64,000 nucleotides of DNA from an uncultured Oscillospiraceae bacterium (GCA_905233385.1 CAJOEH010000006.1:1-64000), one strand, 5' to 3'; counted from the stretch's first letter, positions 17,328-27,538 are shown. Numbers and translations are program-made. Notes: a model not told the origin generated them from the letters alone.

Positions 17328-18638
17328 TCACTTTACGAATGCGTCGTAGAGGACGCGGATGGTGGCGGCGTAGTCCTTTTCGTCCACGCCGACGAGGATA
17401 TTCAGCTCGTCCGGCCCCTGCGAGATCATGCGGATGTTGATCCCGCGCTCGCCGAGGGCGGCGAAGATCTTGCCGGAGGTGCCGGCACGGTAGGCCATTT
17501 TTCTGCCGACCGCCGCGACGATCGCGATATTGTCGGCGATCTTGATGCTGTCGGGATGGATCTTCGCGCGGATCTGACCGGTGACGGTGTACAGGTGCGG
17601 CGAGAGCTTCTCCGTCGGGACGACGAGGGAGATCACGTCGATGCCGGTCGGAGTGTAGCAGATCGGCACGGCGTTGTCCTCGAAAATTTCAACGATCGCG
17701 CGCAGAGTGCCGACCGCGCCGGCCATGCCCTTCTTGGAGATCGTGACGATCGAGAAGTCCTTCTTGCCCGCGATGCCGGTAATGAAACGCTGATTGTTCT
17801 TCTGATCGACGAACTCGTCGGAGATCAGCGTGCCGGGATGGTCGGGGTCGTTCGTGTTGCGGATGTTCAGCGGGATGTTCTTCTCGCGGACGGGGAAGAC
17901 CGTCATCTCGTGCAGGACCTGCGCGCCGCTGTAGGAGAGCTGGCGCAGCTCGCTGTAGGTCGCGCGCTCGATCGTCTTCGGGTTCTCGACGATGCGCGGG
18001 TCCGCCATCAGGATGCCGGAAACGTCCGTCCAGTTCTCATAGACGTCCGCGTTCAGCGCGGCCGCCGCGAGCGCGCCGGTGATGTCCGAGCCGCCGCGCG
18101 TCAGGGTGCGGATCTTGCCGTCGGGCATCAGGCCGTAGAAGCCGGGGATGACCGCGCCGCGGTCGGTGACCAGCGCGGCGAGCGCGGGATAGGACTTCTC
18201 CTGATCGACCGTGCCGTCGTAGTGGAAGAAGAGCCACTTCGTCGCGTCGATGAAGTCGAAGCCCAAATATTCCGCCATCAGCAGGGCGGAGAAGTATTCG
18301 CCGCGGGAGACCAGCTCCTCGCGGGAAATGCCGCTGTCCATCTTCTGCTTCAGGGCGGCGAACTCGCTCTCGAGGTCGGTCTTCAGGCCGAGCTCGTCGC
18401 GGATGGCGAGATAGCGGCCGCGGATGGTGTCGAAAATGCTGTCATAGGAAACGCCGTACTGCAAATGCGCGTGGCACAGGTAGAGCAGATCGGTGATCTT
18501 GTTGTCGTCGGAGAAGCGTTTGCCGGCGGCGGAAACGACCACCACGCGGCGGGCGGGATCGGCGCAGACGATGTCGCGCACCTTGCGGTACTGCTCCGCG
18601 TCCGCCATGGAGGTGCCGCCGAATTTCAATACTTTCAA
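17328..18638 (-). CDS. lysC: Aspartate kinase
   Basis: MKVLKFGGTSMADAEQ...TRGGSDITGALAAAAL; C-terminal ACT-type region. Confidence 0.95.
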   Translation of the reverse strand: MKVLKFGGTSMADAEQYRKVRDIVCADPARRVVVVSAAGKRFSDDNKITDLLYLCHAHLQYGVSYDSIFDTIRGRYLAIRDELGLKTDLESEFAALKQKMDSGISREELVSRGEYFSALLMAEYLGFDFIDATKWLFFHYDGTVDQEKSYPALAALVTDRGAVIPGFYGLMPDGKIRTLTRGGSDITGALAAAALNADVYENWTDVSGILMADPRIVENPKTIERATYSELRQLSYSGAQVLHEMTVFPVREKNIPLNIRNTNDPDHPGTLISDEFVDQKNNQRFITGIAGKKDFSIVTISKKGMAGAVGTLRAIVEIFEDNAVPICYTPTGIDVISLVVPTEKLSPHLYTVTGQIRAKIHPDSIKIADNIAIVAAVGRKMAYRAGTSGKIFAALGERGINIRMISQGPDELNILVGVDEKDYAATIRVLYDAFVK

Positions 18639-18650
18639 GATATAACCTCC

Positions 18651-19808
18651 TTACCGAAGCGACGCGATGAAGCAGTCGGGATCGGTCTTCCTGCGTTCTT
18701 TCGCCCATTTGTGGATCTCGGGCACGGAGACGGGCGTGGTGATGATGCCGCAGTCGAGGATCTTATCCACCTTGCCCTGCAGCCACTTGTCGACGCCGCT
18801 CGTGCGGACGTAGTAGGCGCGGATGATGGTGGAATTGTCCACGTGCGCGGGCGTGAGCTGATCGGTGTAGAAGCCGCGCGCGCCGTCGAGCACGTCGACG
18901 CAGTCCTGCAGGACATTATATGCGGTCGGGTAGCGGCCTGCGCCCTGCCCGTAGAAGCTCTGCTTGCCGATGTGCTTGCCGGTCAGGGAGATCAGGTTGT
19001 AGTTCGTCGGAATGGCGGACTCGGGCATGGACGGCAGGGTGAGCGCCGGCTCGATGTAGGCGGCGATGCCGGTGTCCAGCTTGCGCGAGGCGGCGATCAG
19101 CTTGCACACGCGCCCTAAACGGCGGAAGACGGCGATGTCGGCGTCGGTGATGTGCTCGATGCCCTCGACCGCGACTTCATTCTCGTCGATCACGCAGCCG
19201 TAGCCGATGTTGGCGGAGATGACGAGCTTGCGGCGGATGTCCGCGCCGTTGAGGTCGTCCGCGGGATTCGCCTCCGCGTAGCCGAGGCGCTGCGCCTCCG
19301 TGAGGGCGGCGTCGAAGCTGCCGCCGGTGCGGTGCATGGTGTCGAGGATGAAGTTGGTCGTGCCGTTCATGATGCCGCTGATGCGGATGACCGGCTCCTG
19401 CTCGGCGCAGCGTTTCAGGCTCGTCAGCCACGGGATGCCGCCGCCTGCCGCCGCGGTGCAGCGCAGGGCGACGCCCTTCTCCATCGCGAGCGAGACGAGC
19501 TCGGTGTAGTGCTTCGCGATCAGCAGCTTGTTGGCGGTGACGACGTGCTTGCCCGCCTGCAAGGCGCCCTTGACCCACTCGTAGGCCGGGTGCAGACCGC
19601 CGATGACCTCCACGATGGCGTCGATCGTCTCGTCCGCGTAGATGTCCTCGATATTCTTCACGATCGGGCAGGTCACGTCCTCGGGGACGATCAGGCTCAT
19701 CGCGCAGGCGACTTCCATGTCGTCGCGGCGGCGGAGGAAGTCGTAAACGCCGTAACCGACGGTGCCGAGCCCCAGCAGCGCGACCCGCAGCTTCCTGTTT
19801 TCACTCAT
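18651..19808 (-). CDS. hom: Homoserine dehydrogenase
   Basis: MSENRKLRVALLGLGTVGYGVYDFL...GGIPWLTSLKR..ISGIMNGTTNFILDTM. Confidence 0.95.
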   Translation of the reverse strand: MSENRKLRVALLGLGTVGYGVYDFLRRRDDMEVACAMSLIVPEDVTCPIVKNIEDIYADETIDAIVEVIGGLHPAYEWVKGALQAGKHVVTANKLLIAKHYTELVSLAMEKGVALRCTAAAGGGIPWLTSLKRCAEQEPVIRISGIMNGTTNFILDTMHRTGGSFDAALTEAQRLGYAEANPADDLNGADIRRKLVISANIGYGCVIDENEVAVEGIEHITDADIAVFRRLGRVCKLIAASRKLDTGIAAYIEPALTLPSMPESAIPTNYNLISLTGKHIGKQSFYGQGAGRYPTAYNVLQDCVDVLDGARGFYTDQLTPAHVDNSTIIRAYYVRTSGVDKWLQGKVDKILDCGIITTPVSVPEIHKWAKERRKTDPDCFIASLR

Positions 19809-19956
19809 ACAAACGCCTTCTTTCAAGGGCAAGTGTCCGCCGTAGAAAAACACTTGCATTTTCTTGAAAAACAGTATATCATATAGAGCAGAAAAACGCA
19901 AGCACAAAAATCAGCAAAAAACGATGGAAAATCCACGCGAAAGACAGGGTGATTCT

Positions 19957-21405
19957 ATGAAATATCAGAGCACGAGAAACGCGAGTATCACGAATAGCTC
20001 GACGGCGGCGGTCCTGCAGGGACTGGCCGACGACGGCGGCCTGTTCATCACAAAGGAGTTTTCCGGCTTCGACTGGCGCGGCACGCTCGAGCTTAGCACC
20101 TTCGGGATGGCGGAAAAGATCCTCGGCGCGCTTCTGCCCGATTTCGACGATATGCACGAGCTGGTGCGCCGCGCCTACACCGGCAAATTCGAGACCGACG
20201 AGCTGACGCCGCTGGTGAAGGTCGGCGACCGCTATATTTTAGAGCTGTTCCGCGGCCCGACCTCGGCGTTCAAGGACGTCGCCCTGTCGATGCTCCCGCA
20301 GCTCATCACGGCGGCGCGGACACAGGAGGGCGTGACGGACGAGATCCTGATCCTCACGGCGACCTCCGGCGACACCGGCAAGGCCGCGCTCGCGGGCTTC
20401 CGCGACGTGCCCGGCACGAAGATCATCGTCTTCTACCCCGACGAGGGCGTCTCGAAGGTGCAGAAGGCGCAGATGGTCACGCAGGAGGGCGGAAACGTCT
20501 GCGTCTGCGCGGTGCGCGGCAATTTTGACGACACGCAGACCGGCGTGAAGGCGATCTTCGCCGCCGGCGTGCCGGCCGGCTGCGGCGTGCGGCTCTCGTC
20601 CGCGAATTCGATCAACATCGGCAGGCTCGCCCCGCAGGTGGTCTACTATTTCAAGGCGTACGCCGACCTCCTGTGCGAAGGCAGAATTGCAGCGGGCGAG
20701 CCGGTGGACTACGTCGTGCCGACGGGCAACTTCGGCGACATTTTAGCGGGCTATCTTGCCAAGAAGATGGGCCTGCCGGTCGGGAAGCTGATCTGCGCCT
20801 CCAACCGCAACGACGTGCTGACGGACTTCCTGCGCACCGGTACTTACGACCGCCGCAGACCGTTTTACAAGACCCTCTCGCCGTCCATGGACATCCTCGT
20901 TTCGAGCAATCTCGAGCGTCTGTTATATTTAATGTGCGAAAATGAAGCCGAGGTCGCGGACTACATGCGCGCTCTGAATGAGGGCGGCGCGTACACCGTC
21001 TCCGCCGCGATGCTGGAAAAACTGCACGCGGAGTTCGGCTACGGCTGCTGCGACGACGAGGAGACGAAAGCGGCGATCGGCCGGGTCTGGAAGGCGCACG
21101 GCTACCTGATGGACACCCACACCGCCGTCGCGTGGAAGGTCGCCGAGGACTACGAGAGCGACAAGCCCGTGGTCGTCCTGTCCACGGCCTCGCCGTATAA
21201 ATTCCCGACGGCGGTGCTCTCCGCCATCGGCGGCGACGTGCGCGGCGACGAATTTGAAATCATGGATCGCCTGCACGACCTGACCGGCGTGCCCGTCCCG
21301 CAGGGACTGGCGACCCTGCGCACGAAGGAAGTGCGACACACCGACGTCATCGACCGCGACGCGATGCAGGCCTACGTCCTCGGCAAAATCGCGCATTGGA
21401 AATAG
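19957..21405 (+). CDS. thrC: Threonine synthase
   Basis: MKYQSTRNASITNSSTAAVLQGLADDGGLF...GPTSAFKDVALSMLPQ (PLP Lys motif). Confidence 0.95.
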   Translation: MKYQSTRNASITNSSTAAVLQGLADDGGLFITKEFSGFDWRGTLELSTFGMAEKILGALLPDFDDMHELVRRAYTGKFETDELTPLVKVGDRYILELFRGPTSAFKDVALSMLPQLITAARTQEGVTDEILILTATSGDTGKAALAGFRDVPGTKIIVFYPDEGVSKVQKAQMVTQEGGNVCVCAVRGNFDDTQTGVKAIFAAGVPAGCGVRLSSANSINIGRLAPQVVYYFKAYADLLCEGRIAAGEPVDYVVPTGNFGDILAGYLAKKMGLPVGKLICASNRNDVLTDFLRTGTYDRRRPFYKTLSPSMDILVSSNLERLLYLMCENEAEVADYMRALNEGGAYTVSAAMLEKLHAEFGYGCCDDEETKAAIGRVWKAHGYLMDTHTAVAWKVAEDYESDKPVVVLSTASPYKFPTAVLSAIGGDVRGDEFEIMDRLHDLTGVPVPQGLATLRTKEVRHTDVIDRDAMQAYVLGKIAHWK

Positions 21406-21412
21406 CGTTTAT

Positions 21413-21438
21413 GTTTACCATAATATAATTATGTAAAC
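21413..21438. repeat. dif-like palindrome copy 3
   Basis: GTTTACCATAATATAATTATGTAAAC. Confidence 0.75.
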
Positions 21439-21489
21439 CGACAGGTGATAGACGGCGCACCCGATTCGGGGCAAGCAGACGACTGCAAC

Positions 21490-21760
21490 CGTGTCATTGC
21501 GAGCAGCGAAGCTGCGTGGGTGCGCAGCCGTTGGCGGCTTTGCCGCCTTACGGATGCGGCCTACCCCTTGCGGGTGCAATCTGTCCGCAGCAGCGTTGGA
21601 CAATCTCCGTAATACGATGCAGTTCCCAGATTTGCAACGGACAGATTCCCTGCCCGGCTTTGCCGGGCGGGAATGACAAAATTCAGCGTTGTCTCACGTC
21701 CTGTCATTGCCCGACTTGTTCGGGCAATCCGTGCGCTGCAGCGAGGGACACTTTTACGAT
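21490..21760. repeat. Family A hairpin-element cluster
   Basis: GTGTCATTGCGAGCAGCGAAGCTGCG...GGACAGATTCCCTGCCCGGCTTTGCCGGGCGGGAATGACA. Confidence 0.8.
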
Positions 21761-21813
21761 ACATGCTCTCTATGCGTATATTCGGCGGGCGGCCAATGGG
21801 CGCCCCTGCTGGC

Positions 21814-22153
21814 GTAGGGAGGCGTTCCCTGACGCCTCCGTATCCTGTGCGAGAATCCGCTTTGCCCTTTGCGGAGGCATGAGGGCATGCCTCCCTACGG
21901 ATTGAAACAAATACGTTGTTGCGCGTAGGGAGGCGTCCCCTGACGCCTCCGTATCCTGTGCGAGAATCCGCTTTGCTCTTTGCGGAGGCATGAGGGCATG
22001 CCTCCCTACGGATTGAAACAAATACGATGTAGCGCGTAGGGAGGCGTTCCCTGACGCCTCCGTATCTTGTGCATGAATCCGCGTCGCCCTTTGCGGAGGC
22101 ATGAGGGCATGCCTCCCTACGGATTGAAACAAATACGTTGTTGCGCGTAGGGA
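21814..22153. repeat. Family B double-hairpin element, three tandem 111-bp copies plus a partial
   Basis: GTAGGGAGGCG(T/T)CCCTGACGCCTCCG...CGGAGGCATGAGGGCATGCCTCCCTACGGATTGAAACAAATACG at 21814, 21925, 22036, partial 22147. Confidence 0.9.
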
Positions 22154-22199
22154 ACGGCCTGCGTGCCGTTCCGAAAACACCGCAGACGAAGGATATATA

Positions 22200-22225
22200 G
22201 TTAACCATAATATATTTATGTAAAC
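22200..22225. repeat. dif-like palindrome copy 4
   Basis: GTTAACCATAATATATTTATGTAAAC. Confidence 0.7.
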
Positions 22226-22243
22226 CTGCAAAGGGGAGATCAA

Positions 22244-23047
22244 ATGAAATTCTATAAATACTGCGGGGCGGGGAATGATTTTGTCCTGCTCGATTGGCGC
22301 GACCGTGCGGGCGCGGTGAACGAGAGCGACCTGCCCGCGCTGGCGAGACGGCTGTGCGACCGCCATTTCGGCGTCGGCGCGGACGGCCTGATGCTCGTCC
22401 TGCCGCCGGAGCGCGGCGGCGACTGCAAAATGCTCTTCTTCAACAACGACGGCTCGACCGCCGAGATGTGCGGCAACGGCGCGCGGTGCATCTGCAAGTT
22501 CTGCCATGACTTCGGGCATGCGGGCGACGCGCCGCGGATCGAAACGCCCGCGGGGCTCGTGACCGGCGCGCGCGTGGACGAGGATCGCTACCGCGTGCGG
22601 CTAAATCCGCCGCGGAATATTCGCTTGAACACCTCGGCGGCGGGTCTGACCTGCGACTATCTGGAGCTCGGCGACCCGGGCATTCCGCACGCGGTGATCC
22701 TGACCGACCTTTCGCAGGATCGCGACGCGCTGCGGCAGCTCGCGCGGACGGTGCGATATGCGCCGGAGTTCCCGCGCGGCGCGAACGTCAATCTCTGCGC
22801 TCTGACCGGCGAGAACGAGGTGCGCCTGCTGACCTACGAGCGCGGCGTGGAGGATTTCACCCTCGCCTGCGGCACCGGCAACGGCGCGACGGCCGCCGCG
22901 CTGACCCTGCGCGGCCTGATCGGCGGGAAGGGAACGAGGATCGTCAACGACGGCGGCACGCTGGCGGTTGACATAACACCGGGAGACCCCGTCGGGATCG
23001 ACCTGACCGGCGACGCGCGTCTGGTCTTCACCGGGGAGATCGAATAA
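22244..23047 (+). CDS. dapF: Diaminopimelate epimerase
   Basis: MKFYKYCGAGNDFVLLDWR...AEMCGNGARCICKF...ACGTGNGATAAAL. Confidence 0.95.
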   Translation: MKFYKYCGAGNDFVLLDWRDRAGAVNESDLPALARRLCDRHFGVGADGLMLVLPPERGGDCKMLFFNNDGSTAEMCGNGARCICKFCHDFGHAGDAPRIETPAGLVTGARVDEDRYRVRLNPPRNIRLNTSAAGLTCDYLELGDPGIPHAVILTDLSQDRDALRQLARTVRYAPEFPRGANVNLCALTGENEVRLLTYERGVEDFTLACGTGNGATAAALTLRGLIGGKGTRIVNDGGTLAVDITPGDPVGIDLTGDARLVFTGEIE

Positions 23048-23049
23048 CA

Positions 23050-23081
23050 AAAGCGAGGCTGAATTTCAGCCTCGTTTTTTG
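23050..23081 (+). terminator. Rho-independent terminator after dapF
   Basis: AAAGCGAGGCTGAATTTCAGCCTCGTTTTTT. Confidence 0.85.
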
Positions 23082-23096
23082 CGCGGCCCGTCAGGG

Positions 23097-23310
23097 GTGT
23101 CATTGCGAGGTCGCGCAGCGACCGTGGCAATCCGTCCGTCTCAAGGCGGGACACTTTACCGAAAATGGAACAATTCCCCGAAGTGTGTCATTGCCCGATT
23201 TGTTCGGGCAATCTGTGCCTCTCAATATGGAACAGTTGTACATTATATGCTGCAGATGCCATCCTTGCAGCGGACAGATTGCCGCGGCCGCAAGCGGCCT
23301 CGCAATGACA
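23097..23310. repeat. Family A hairpin-element cluster
   Basis: GTGTCATTGCGAGGTCGCGCAGCGACCGTGGCAATCCGTCCGTC...GGACAGATTGCCGCGGCCGCAAGCGGCCTCGCAATGACA. Confidence 0.85.
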
Positions 23311-23439
23311 CGACGGGGATCTGCGATCATTGCACGGCAAAAGGCGCGCTCCGCCGGAGCGCGCCTTTTGTGTGATTCGCCTTGCGGCGAGGAAACCTGT
23401 TGTGTCTTTGCATTGCACATTTTGAAAGTTTCCCGCATT

Positions 23440-23535
23440 GGTACGGACAGATTGCACCCGCAGGGGGTACGCCGCATCCGTAAGGCGGCAAAGCCGCCGA
23501 CGGCTGCGCAGCCCGGACAAGCCGGGCAATGACAG
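23440..23535. repeat. Family A hairpin element with GGCGGCAAAGCCGCC insert
   Basis: GTACGGACAGATTGCACCCGCAGGGGGTACGCCGCATCCG...GGGCAATGACAG. Confidence 0.8.
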
Positions 23536-23591
23536 ACGGGGGTGTTCTTGATTGCACATTGTGCATTATGCATTGCGCATTGTGCCTTGCC

Positions 23592-24923
23592 TTACGGCTC
23601 GAAGGTGTCCTCCGGGAGGATGATCGTCTCGTGCGGGACGTCCTCGTCCGCTTCCTGCGCCGCGCCGTCCGCCGCCGCCATCATCGAGACGAGATCAAAC
23701 ACGCGCATTCTCGAGAAGTAGAACGTGACGGGATAGGCGGCGTAGATGTCGTCGATCATGGCGTTGACGACGTCCTCGATCCAGCCCTTCTCCTCGGTCT
23801 GGCCGACGAAGAACATGATGTGATAGCCGTAGGTGGTCTTGACGATGCCGGTGTCGCCGTAGGTGCGGGACGGGTCGAACGACCAGTCCGAGAACTCCCG
23901 GACCATCGTGGAGGCCTTGAAGTCTTCGTACAGGCCGCCGTTCGAGCTGGAGCCGCCGTCGGCGGACTTCTCGTTGGCGAGATCGGCGAAGTTGTCCTCC
24001 GTGGGGTTCTGCTGCCACTGCGCGAGGATCTCATTGGCGGTCGCTTCCGCGGCAGCCCAGGCCTCGTCGGAGTAGTTGCCGTCCGCGTCCTGCTCGCCCT
24101 CGGGCTGGATCAGGATGTGGCGCACGCCGACGTTATTCGCCTTCTTCACGTTCTTTTCCGCAAAGAAGTCGATATGCGCGTCGTAGTAAGCGCCCGCGGC
24201 CGCCTCGTCGGTGTTCTCCATCAGATAGGTGTAGTAGGAGTTGGCGGTGATATAGAGCTTGACGTATTCGTAGTAGTCCTCCAGATCGACGCCCGGGCCG
24301 AAGTTGTCCTGCATATACGCCGTCGCGCTTTCATAGCCGTTCTCCGCCGCGCCGGACGCAATGCTGCCGTTGGGGTCGAGGATGTCGTCGAGCGTCGCCT
24401 GCTCCTCGTCGGTGATGGTGTAGCCGGCGTCGATCGCCGCGCGGCAGAGGGCGTACTGCTGCGCGAAGCCTTCCGTCGCGCTCTCGAGGAAGTACTGCTC
24501 CCAGGTGCGGTTCTCCGTCAGGGAGGGCTGCTCCGCCAGCGGCGTGTAGGCGTCCAGGCCGAAGTAGTCGGCGTAGCTGCCGTAGTAGTTCATGAAGTTG
24601 AAGAATTCCAGCCAGTAGATGAACTGCAGCATGCTGTTGTTCATCGCGGGATTGCCGTCCGCGTCGACCGCGACGACGGCAGACATGTTCGCGTCGTGGG
24701 GCGAAGCCTCGCTGACGGCGTAGTTGCTCCGCACGGTAACGTCCTCGCCGTCGGAGACCGGCGTGTCGATCGGGTCGGAGACGGGGGCGGTTTCCGTCGG
24801 GGGCTCGGCCTGGCTGTCAGTCGGCGTCTCGCTCTGCGCCGGGTCGGTCTGACCGCAGGCAGTCAGCGCGCCGAACGCCATGCACGCAGCAAGCAGCAGC
24901 GCAATCAGTTTCTTGATGTTCAT
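23592..24923 (-). CDS. PpiC-type peptidylprolyl isomerase lipoprotein
   Basis: Lipobox LTAC; VGVRHILIQPEGEQ...GGLYEDFKASTMVREFSDWSFDPSRTYGDTGIVKTTYGYHIMFF (parvulin motif). Confidence 0.8.
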   Translation of the reverse strand: MNIKKLIALLLAACMAFGALTACGQTDPAQSETPTDSQAEPPTETAPVSDPIDTPVSDGEDVTVRSNYAVSEASPHDANMSAVVAVDADGNPAMNNSMLQFIYWLEFFNFMNYYGSYADYFGLDAYTPLAEQPSLTENRTWEQYFLESATEGFAQQYALCRAAIDAGYTITDEEQATLDDILDPNGSIASGAAENGYESATAYMQDNFGPGVDLEDYYEYVKLYITANSYYTYLMENTDEAAAGAYYDAHIDFFAEKNVKKANNVGVRHILIQPEGEQDADGNYSDEAWAAAEATANEILAQWQQNPTEDNFADLANEKSADGGSSSNGGLYEDFKASTMVREFSDWSFDPSRTYGDTGIVKTTYGYHIMFFVGQTEEKGWIEDVVNAMIDDIYAAYPVTFYFSRMRVFDLVSMMAAADGAAQEADEDVPHETIILPEDTFEP

Positions 24924-24984
24924 AGGGGTTCTCCTTTGTCGTTGATTGCCATATCATAGCACATCCGCAGCCGGATTGCAACGG

Positions 24985-26658
24985 TCAATTCGCCGGCTGC
25001 ACGTTGAAGAAGCTGTGGTTGTCGGCGGTCACGGTGAAGGTCGTGGAGACCTCCTCGTCGCCTGCGGCTTCGCCGCCGGGCTGACCGGGATTGCCGCCGC
25101 CGTCAGGCGGGGTCGGGAGGCTGCCGCCGTCGGACTGACCGGGATTGCCGCCGGAAGGCGGCGAGGGAGGCGTGATGTCGGAGGGTGTGAAGGTGTCCGG
25201 GGGAAGCTCGATCCCCTCGGGCGGCACGATGGGCAGCTCGTTGCCGTTGCCGCCGCTGCCGCCGTTGCCGCCGGGCTGCGCGGGAGGCTGCTCGCCGCTG
25301 CCGCCGGGATTGCCGGAAGGCGGCTGCGTGCCGGGGTTCTCTCCCTCGGGCTTTTCGGGAGGCGCGCCGTCGCCGGGATTCGGGATCTCGCCGGGCTGCC
25401 AGCCGCCGCCGATGCCGGGCATCGTGCCGCCCTTGCCGCCGTGCTGCTGCAGCGTGCCGCCCACGGACAGAGAGTAGGGCACGTCGAGCTGCAGGCCGGG
25501 CGCGGAGATGACCAGCGCGGAGAAGTCGCGCGTCGCGGTGAAGCTGAAGATCTCGGTCTCATTGTCGATGAGCGCGACCGCCGCGCCCTTCTTTACGGTG
25601 TCCGTGAAGGTCAGGTCCATCAGGACCTGCTTGGAATCCGACGAAATTTCGTCGTTGCGCGAGCCGGTGGCGATCACGATGCCGCCGTTGAGATAGATGC
25701 CGAGGTCGGCGTCGATGCCGCCGTCGCCGGTGCGCGGGTTGGCGCTCGCGTAGAGACTGCCGCCGTTGATGACCAGCGCGCCGTTGGAGTCGATGCCGTC
25801 GCCCTCGCTGCCGTTGCCGCCGGAGATCGTGACGTCGCCGCCGTTGATCGTCGTGACGGAGATGCCGTCCTCGTTGGTGTTGACGCCGTCGTCCTGCGAG
25901 TAGATATTGACCGTTCCGCTATTGATTTCAAGGTGGAGTTCGGAATCCAGTCCCTCGTTGTCGGCGGTGACGTTCAGGACGCCGTCGCCCTCGATCCGCA
26001 GGGACATTTTGGAATAGAACGCGCCGTCGAACTTGTAGCGCTTGTCGGTCGTGCCTTCCTTGTAGATCTTCGCGACGTGCGAGCCGGTGATGTTGTTCTC
26101 GTTCTGCAGAACGACGACCGCGCCCGCGTTCGTCAGGTCGGGCGTCAGGGTGAAGTTCTCCTTGTCGCCGCACTCGTAGACGCGGTAGAACAGCACGGCC
26201 GGCGCGACGCCGCAGGTGATCTCCGCGCCGTCGAGCAGGAGGGTCACGCGGGCGTTCTCGTCCTTTTTCGCGTCGTCGCCGAGGTCGACGAAGAGCTGGC
26301 CGTTCAGCGTGCCGGTGACGTGGTAGGTTCCGGGCGCGGTGATGTGGACGACGGTCTGCGCGGCGGCTTCCTCCGCGGTGTGCGCTTCGTCCGCGCTGCC
26401 CGCGCCGTAGGTGTCGTCGTGACCGGCTTCATAATAGATGATATCGTTCGCGGCGAAGACGGCCTCGCTGTCGCAGTCGACCCCGTCGCCGGTGAGCTTC
26501 AGCTCGACCGCGTCCGCGGGGACCTGCGTCTCCACAGCCTCCGTCGCCGCTTCCGTCGGCGCTTCGGTCTCGTCCGCGACCGACTGTTTCGCGCAGGCGG
26601 CGAAGGAGAAGAGCAGGGCCGCCGCCAGAAGGAGCGTGAGAATGGTACGGAATTTCAT
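24985..26658 (-). CDS. Carbohydrate-binding-domain (DUF4353-like) lipoprotein
   Basis: Repetitive beta-helix-like GSLYASANPRTGDGGIDADLGIYLNGGIVIATG; Pro/Gly-rich C-terminal region; lipobox SFAAC. Confidence 0.75.
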   Translation of the reverse strand: MKFRTILTLLLAAALLFSFAACAKQSVADETEAPTEAATEAVETQVPADAVELKLTGDGVDCDSEAVFAANDIIYYEAGHDDTYGAGSADEAHTAEEAAAQTVVHITAPGTYHVTGTLNGQLFVDLGDDAKKDENARVTLLLDGAEITCGVAPAVLFYRVYECGDKENFTLTPDLTNAGAVVVLQNENNITGSHVAKIYKEGTTDKRYKFDGAFYSKMSLRIEGDGVLNVTADNEGLDSELHLEINSGTVNIYSQDDGVNTNEDGISVTTINGGDVTISGGNGSEGDGIDSNGALVINGGSLYASANPRTGDGGIDADLGIYLNGGIVIATGSRNDEISSDSKQVLMDLTFTDTVKKGAAVALIDNETEIFSFTATRDFSALVISAPGLQLDVPYSLSVGGTLQQHGGKGGTMPGIGGGWQPGEIPNPGDGAPPEKPEGENPGTQPPSGNPGGSGEQPPAQPGGNGGSGGNGNELPIVPPEGIELPPDTFTPSDITPPSPPSGGNPGQSDGGSLPTPPDGGGNPGQPGGEAAGDEEVSTTFTVTADNHSFFNVQPAN

Positions 26659-26700
26659 ATGGGTACCTCCTTGAAAACAATGAACGTGGTGTGGGGTTCT

Positions 26701-26789
26701 CCGTAGGGAGGCGTCCCCTGACGCCTCCGTGTACTGTTATTCTGCGCGGTTCGTCTTTCGCGGAGGCATGAGGGCATGCCTCCCTACGG
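26701..26789. repeat. Family B double-hairpin element
   Basis: CCGTAGGGAGGCGTCCCCTGACGCCTCCG...CGGAGGCATGAGGGCATGCCTCCCTACGG. Confidence 0.9.
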
Positions 26790-26943
26790 TCTTCGCAATA
26801 TCAGACGCGAAAATCGGTCCGCGGTTCCCCGCAGAGAAAGATCAAGTGTATTATAGTATGAAAATCCAAACAAACCGTGTGGAAATTGTTAAGAAACTGT
26901 GTTGACTTTCCGCGAGAATTCCATTATCGTAACAGCGGGAGGG

Positions 26944-27234
26944 ATGAACATGATCCGACATATCGTGATGTGGAAATTCCGCGCGGGCACGGAAGCGCAG
27001 GCGGAGGAGTTTTTATCGGGACTGGCGGCGTTAGAGGGGAGAATCGACTGCATCCGCGCCATGACCGTGCGCAAAAGCGCGGTGGAAAACAGCGCGTACG
27101 ACGCGGCGCTGATCGCCGATTTCGACAGCATGGAAGACGTGGAGAAGTATAAGACCGATCCGCGCCATGTGAGCGTCGCGGCAATCTGTTCCGCAATTCG
27201 CACGGAGCGCTGCGCGATCGACGTCGAAGTATGA
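26944..27234 (+). CDS. Dabb (stress-responsive alpha/beta barrel) family protein
   Basis: MIRHIVMWKFRAGTEAQAEEFLSGL...DAALIADFDSMEDVEKYKTDPRHV; ATG at 26944 or 26950. Confidence 0.8.
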   Translation: MNMIRHIVMWKFRAGTEAQAEEFLSGLAALEGRIDCIRAMTVRKSAVENSAYDAALIADFDSMEDVEKYKTDPRHVSVAAICSAIRTERCAIDVEV

Positions 27235-27503
27235 AGCAGTGGTGCGTCTATATCCTGCGCTGCGGCGACGGCACGCTTTATACCGGCATGACAGATGATT
27301 TTCCGCGCCGTCTGGAGATGCACCGCAGCGGCAAGGGCGCGAAATACACCCGCGGCAGAGCGCCTTTAGAGCCGGTCTACCGCGAGGACTGCGAGACCAT
27401 GTCCGCCGCGCTGAAGCGCGAATACGCGATCAAGCGGCTCTCCCGCGCGGGAAAGCTTGCGCTGATCGAACAAACCCATTATACCATGCCCGCGGACGCT
27501 TGA
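27231..27503 (+). CDS. GIY-YIG nuclease family protein (UPF0213/YhbQ-like)
   Basis: MKQWCVYILRCGDGTLYTGMTDDFPRRLEMHRSGKGAKYTRGRAPLEPVY. Confidence 0.9.
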   Translation: MKQWCVYILRCGDGTLYTGMTDDFPRRLEMHRSGKGAKYTRGRAPLEPVYREDCETMSAALKREYAIKRLSRAGKLALIEQTHYTMPADA

Positions 27504-27528
27504 CAAACGCTTTTTCCGGGGATATACT
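27500..27528 (+). promoter_or_regulatory. Sigma-A promoter upstream of the TPP riboswitch
   Basis: TTGACA-N17-TATACT; the -35 overlaps the stop codon of the GIY-YIG gene. Confidence 0.75.
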
Positions 27529-27538
27529 GTAATTACTT

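Noticed and set aside
17556-19118. 520-aa plus-strand ORF
   Set aside because: Antisense of lysC/hom.
21561-22519. ORFs 21561-22208 and 21770-22519 on the minus strand
   Set aside because: Translate family B 111-bp tandem units (SIRREACPHASAK repeats).
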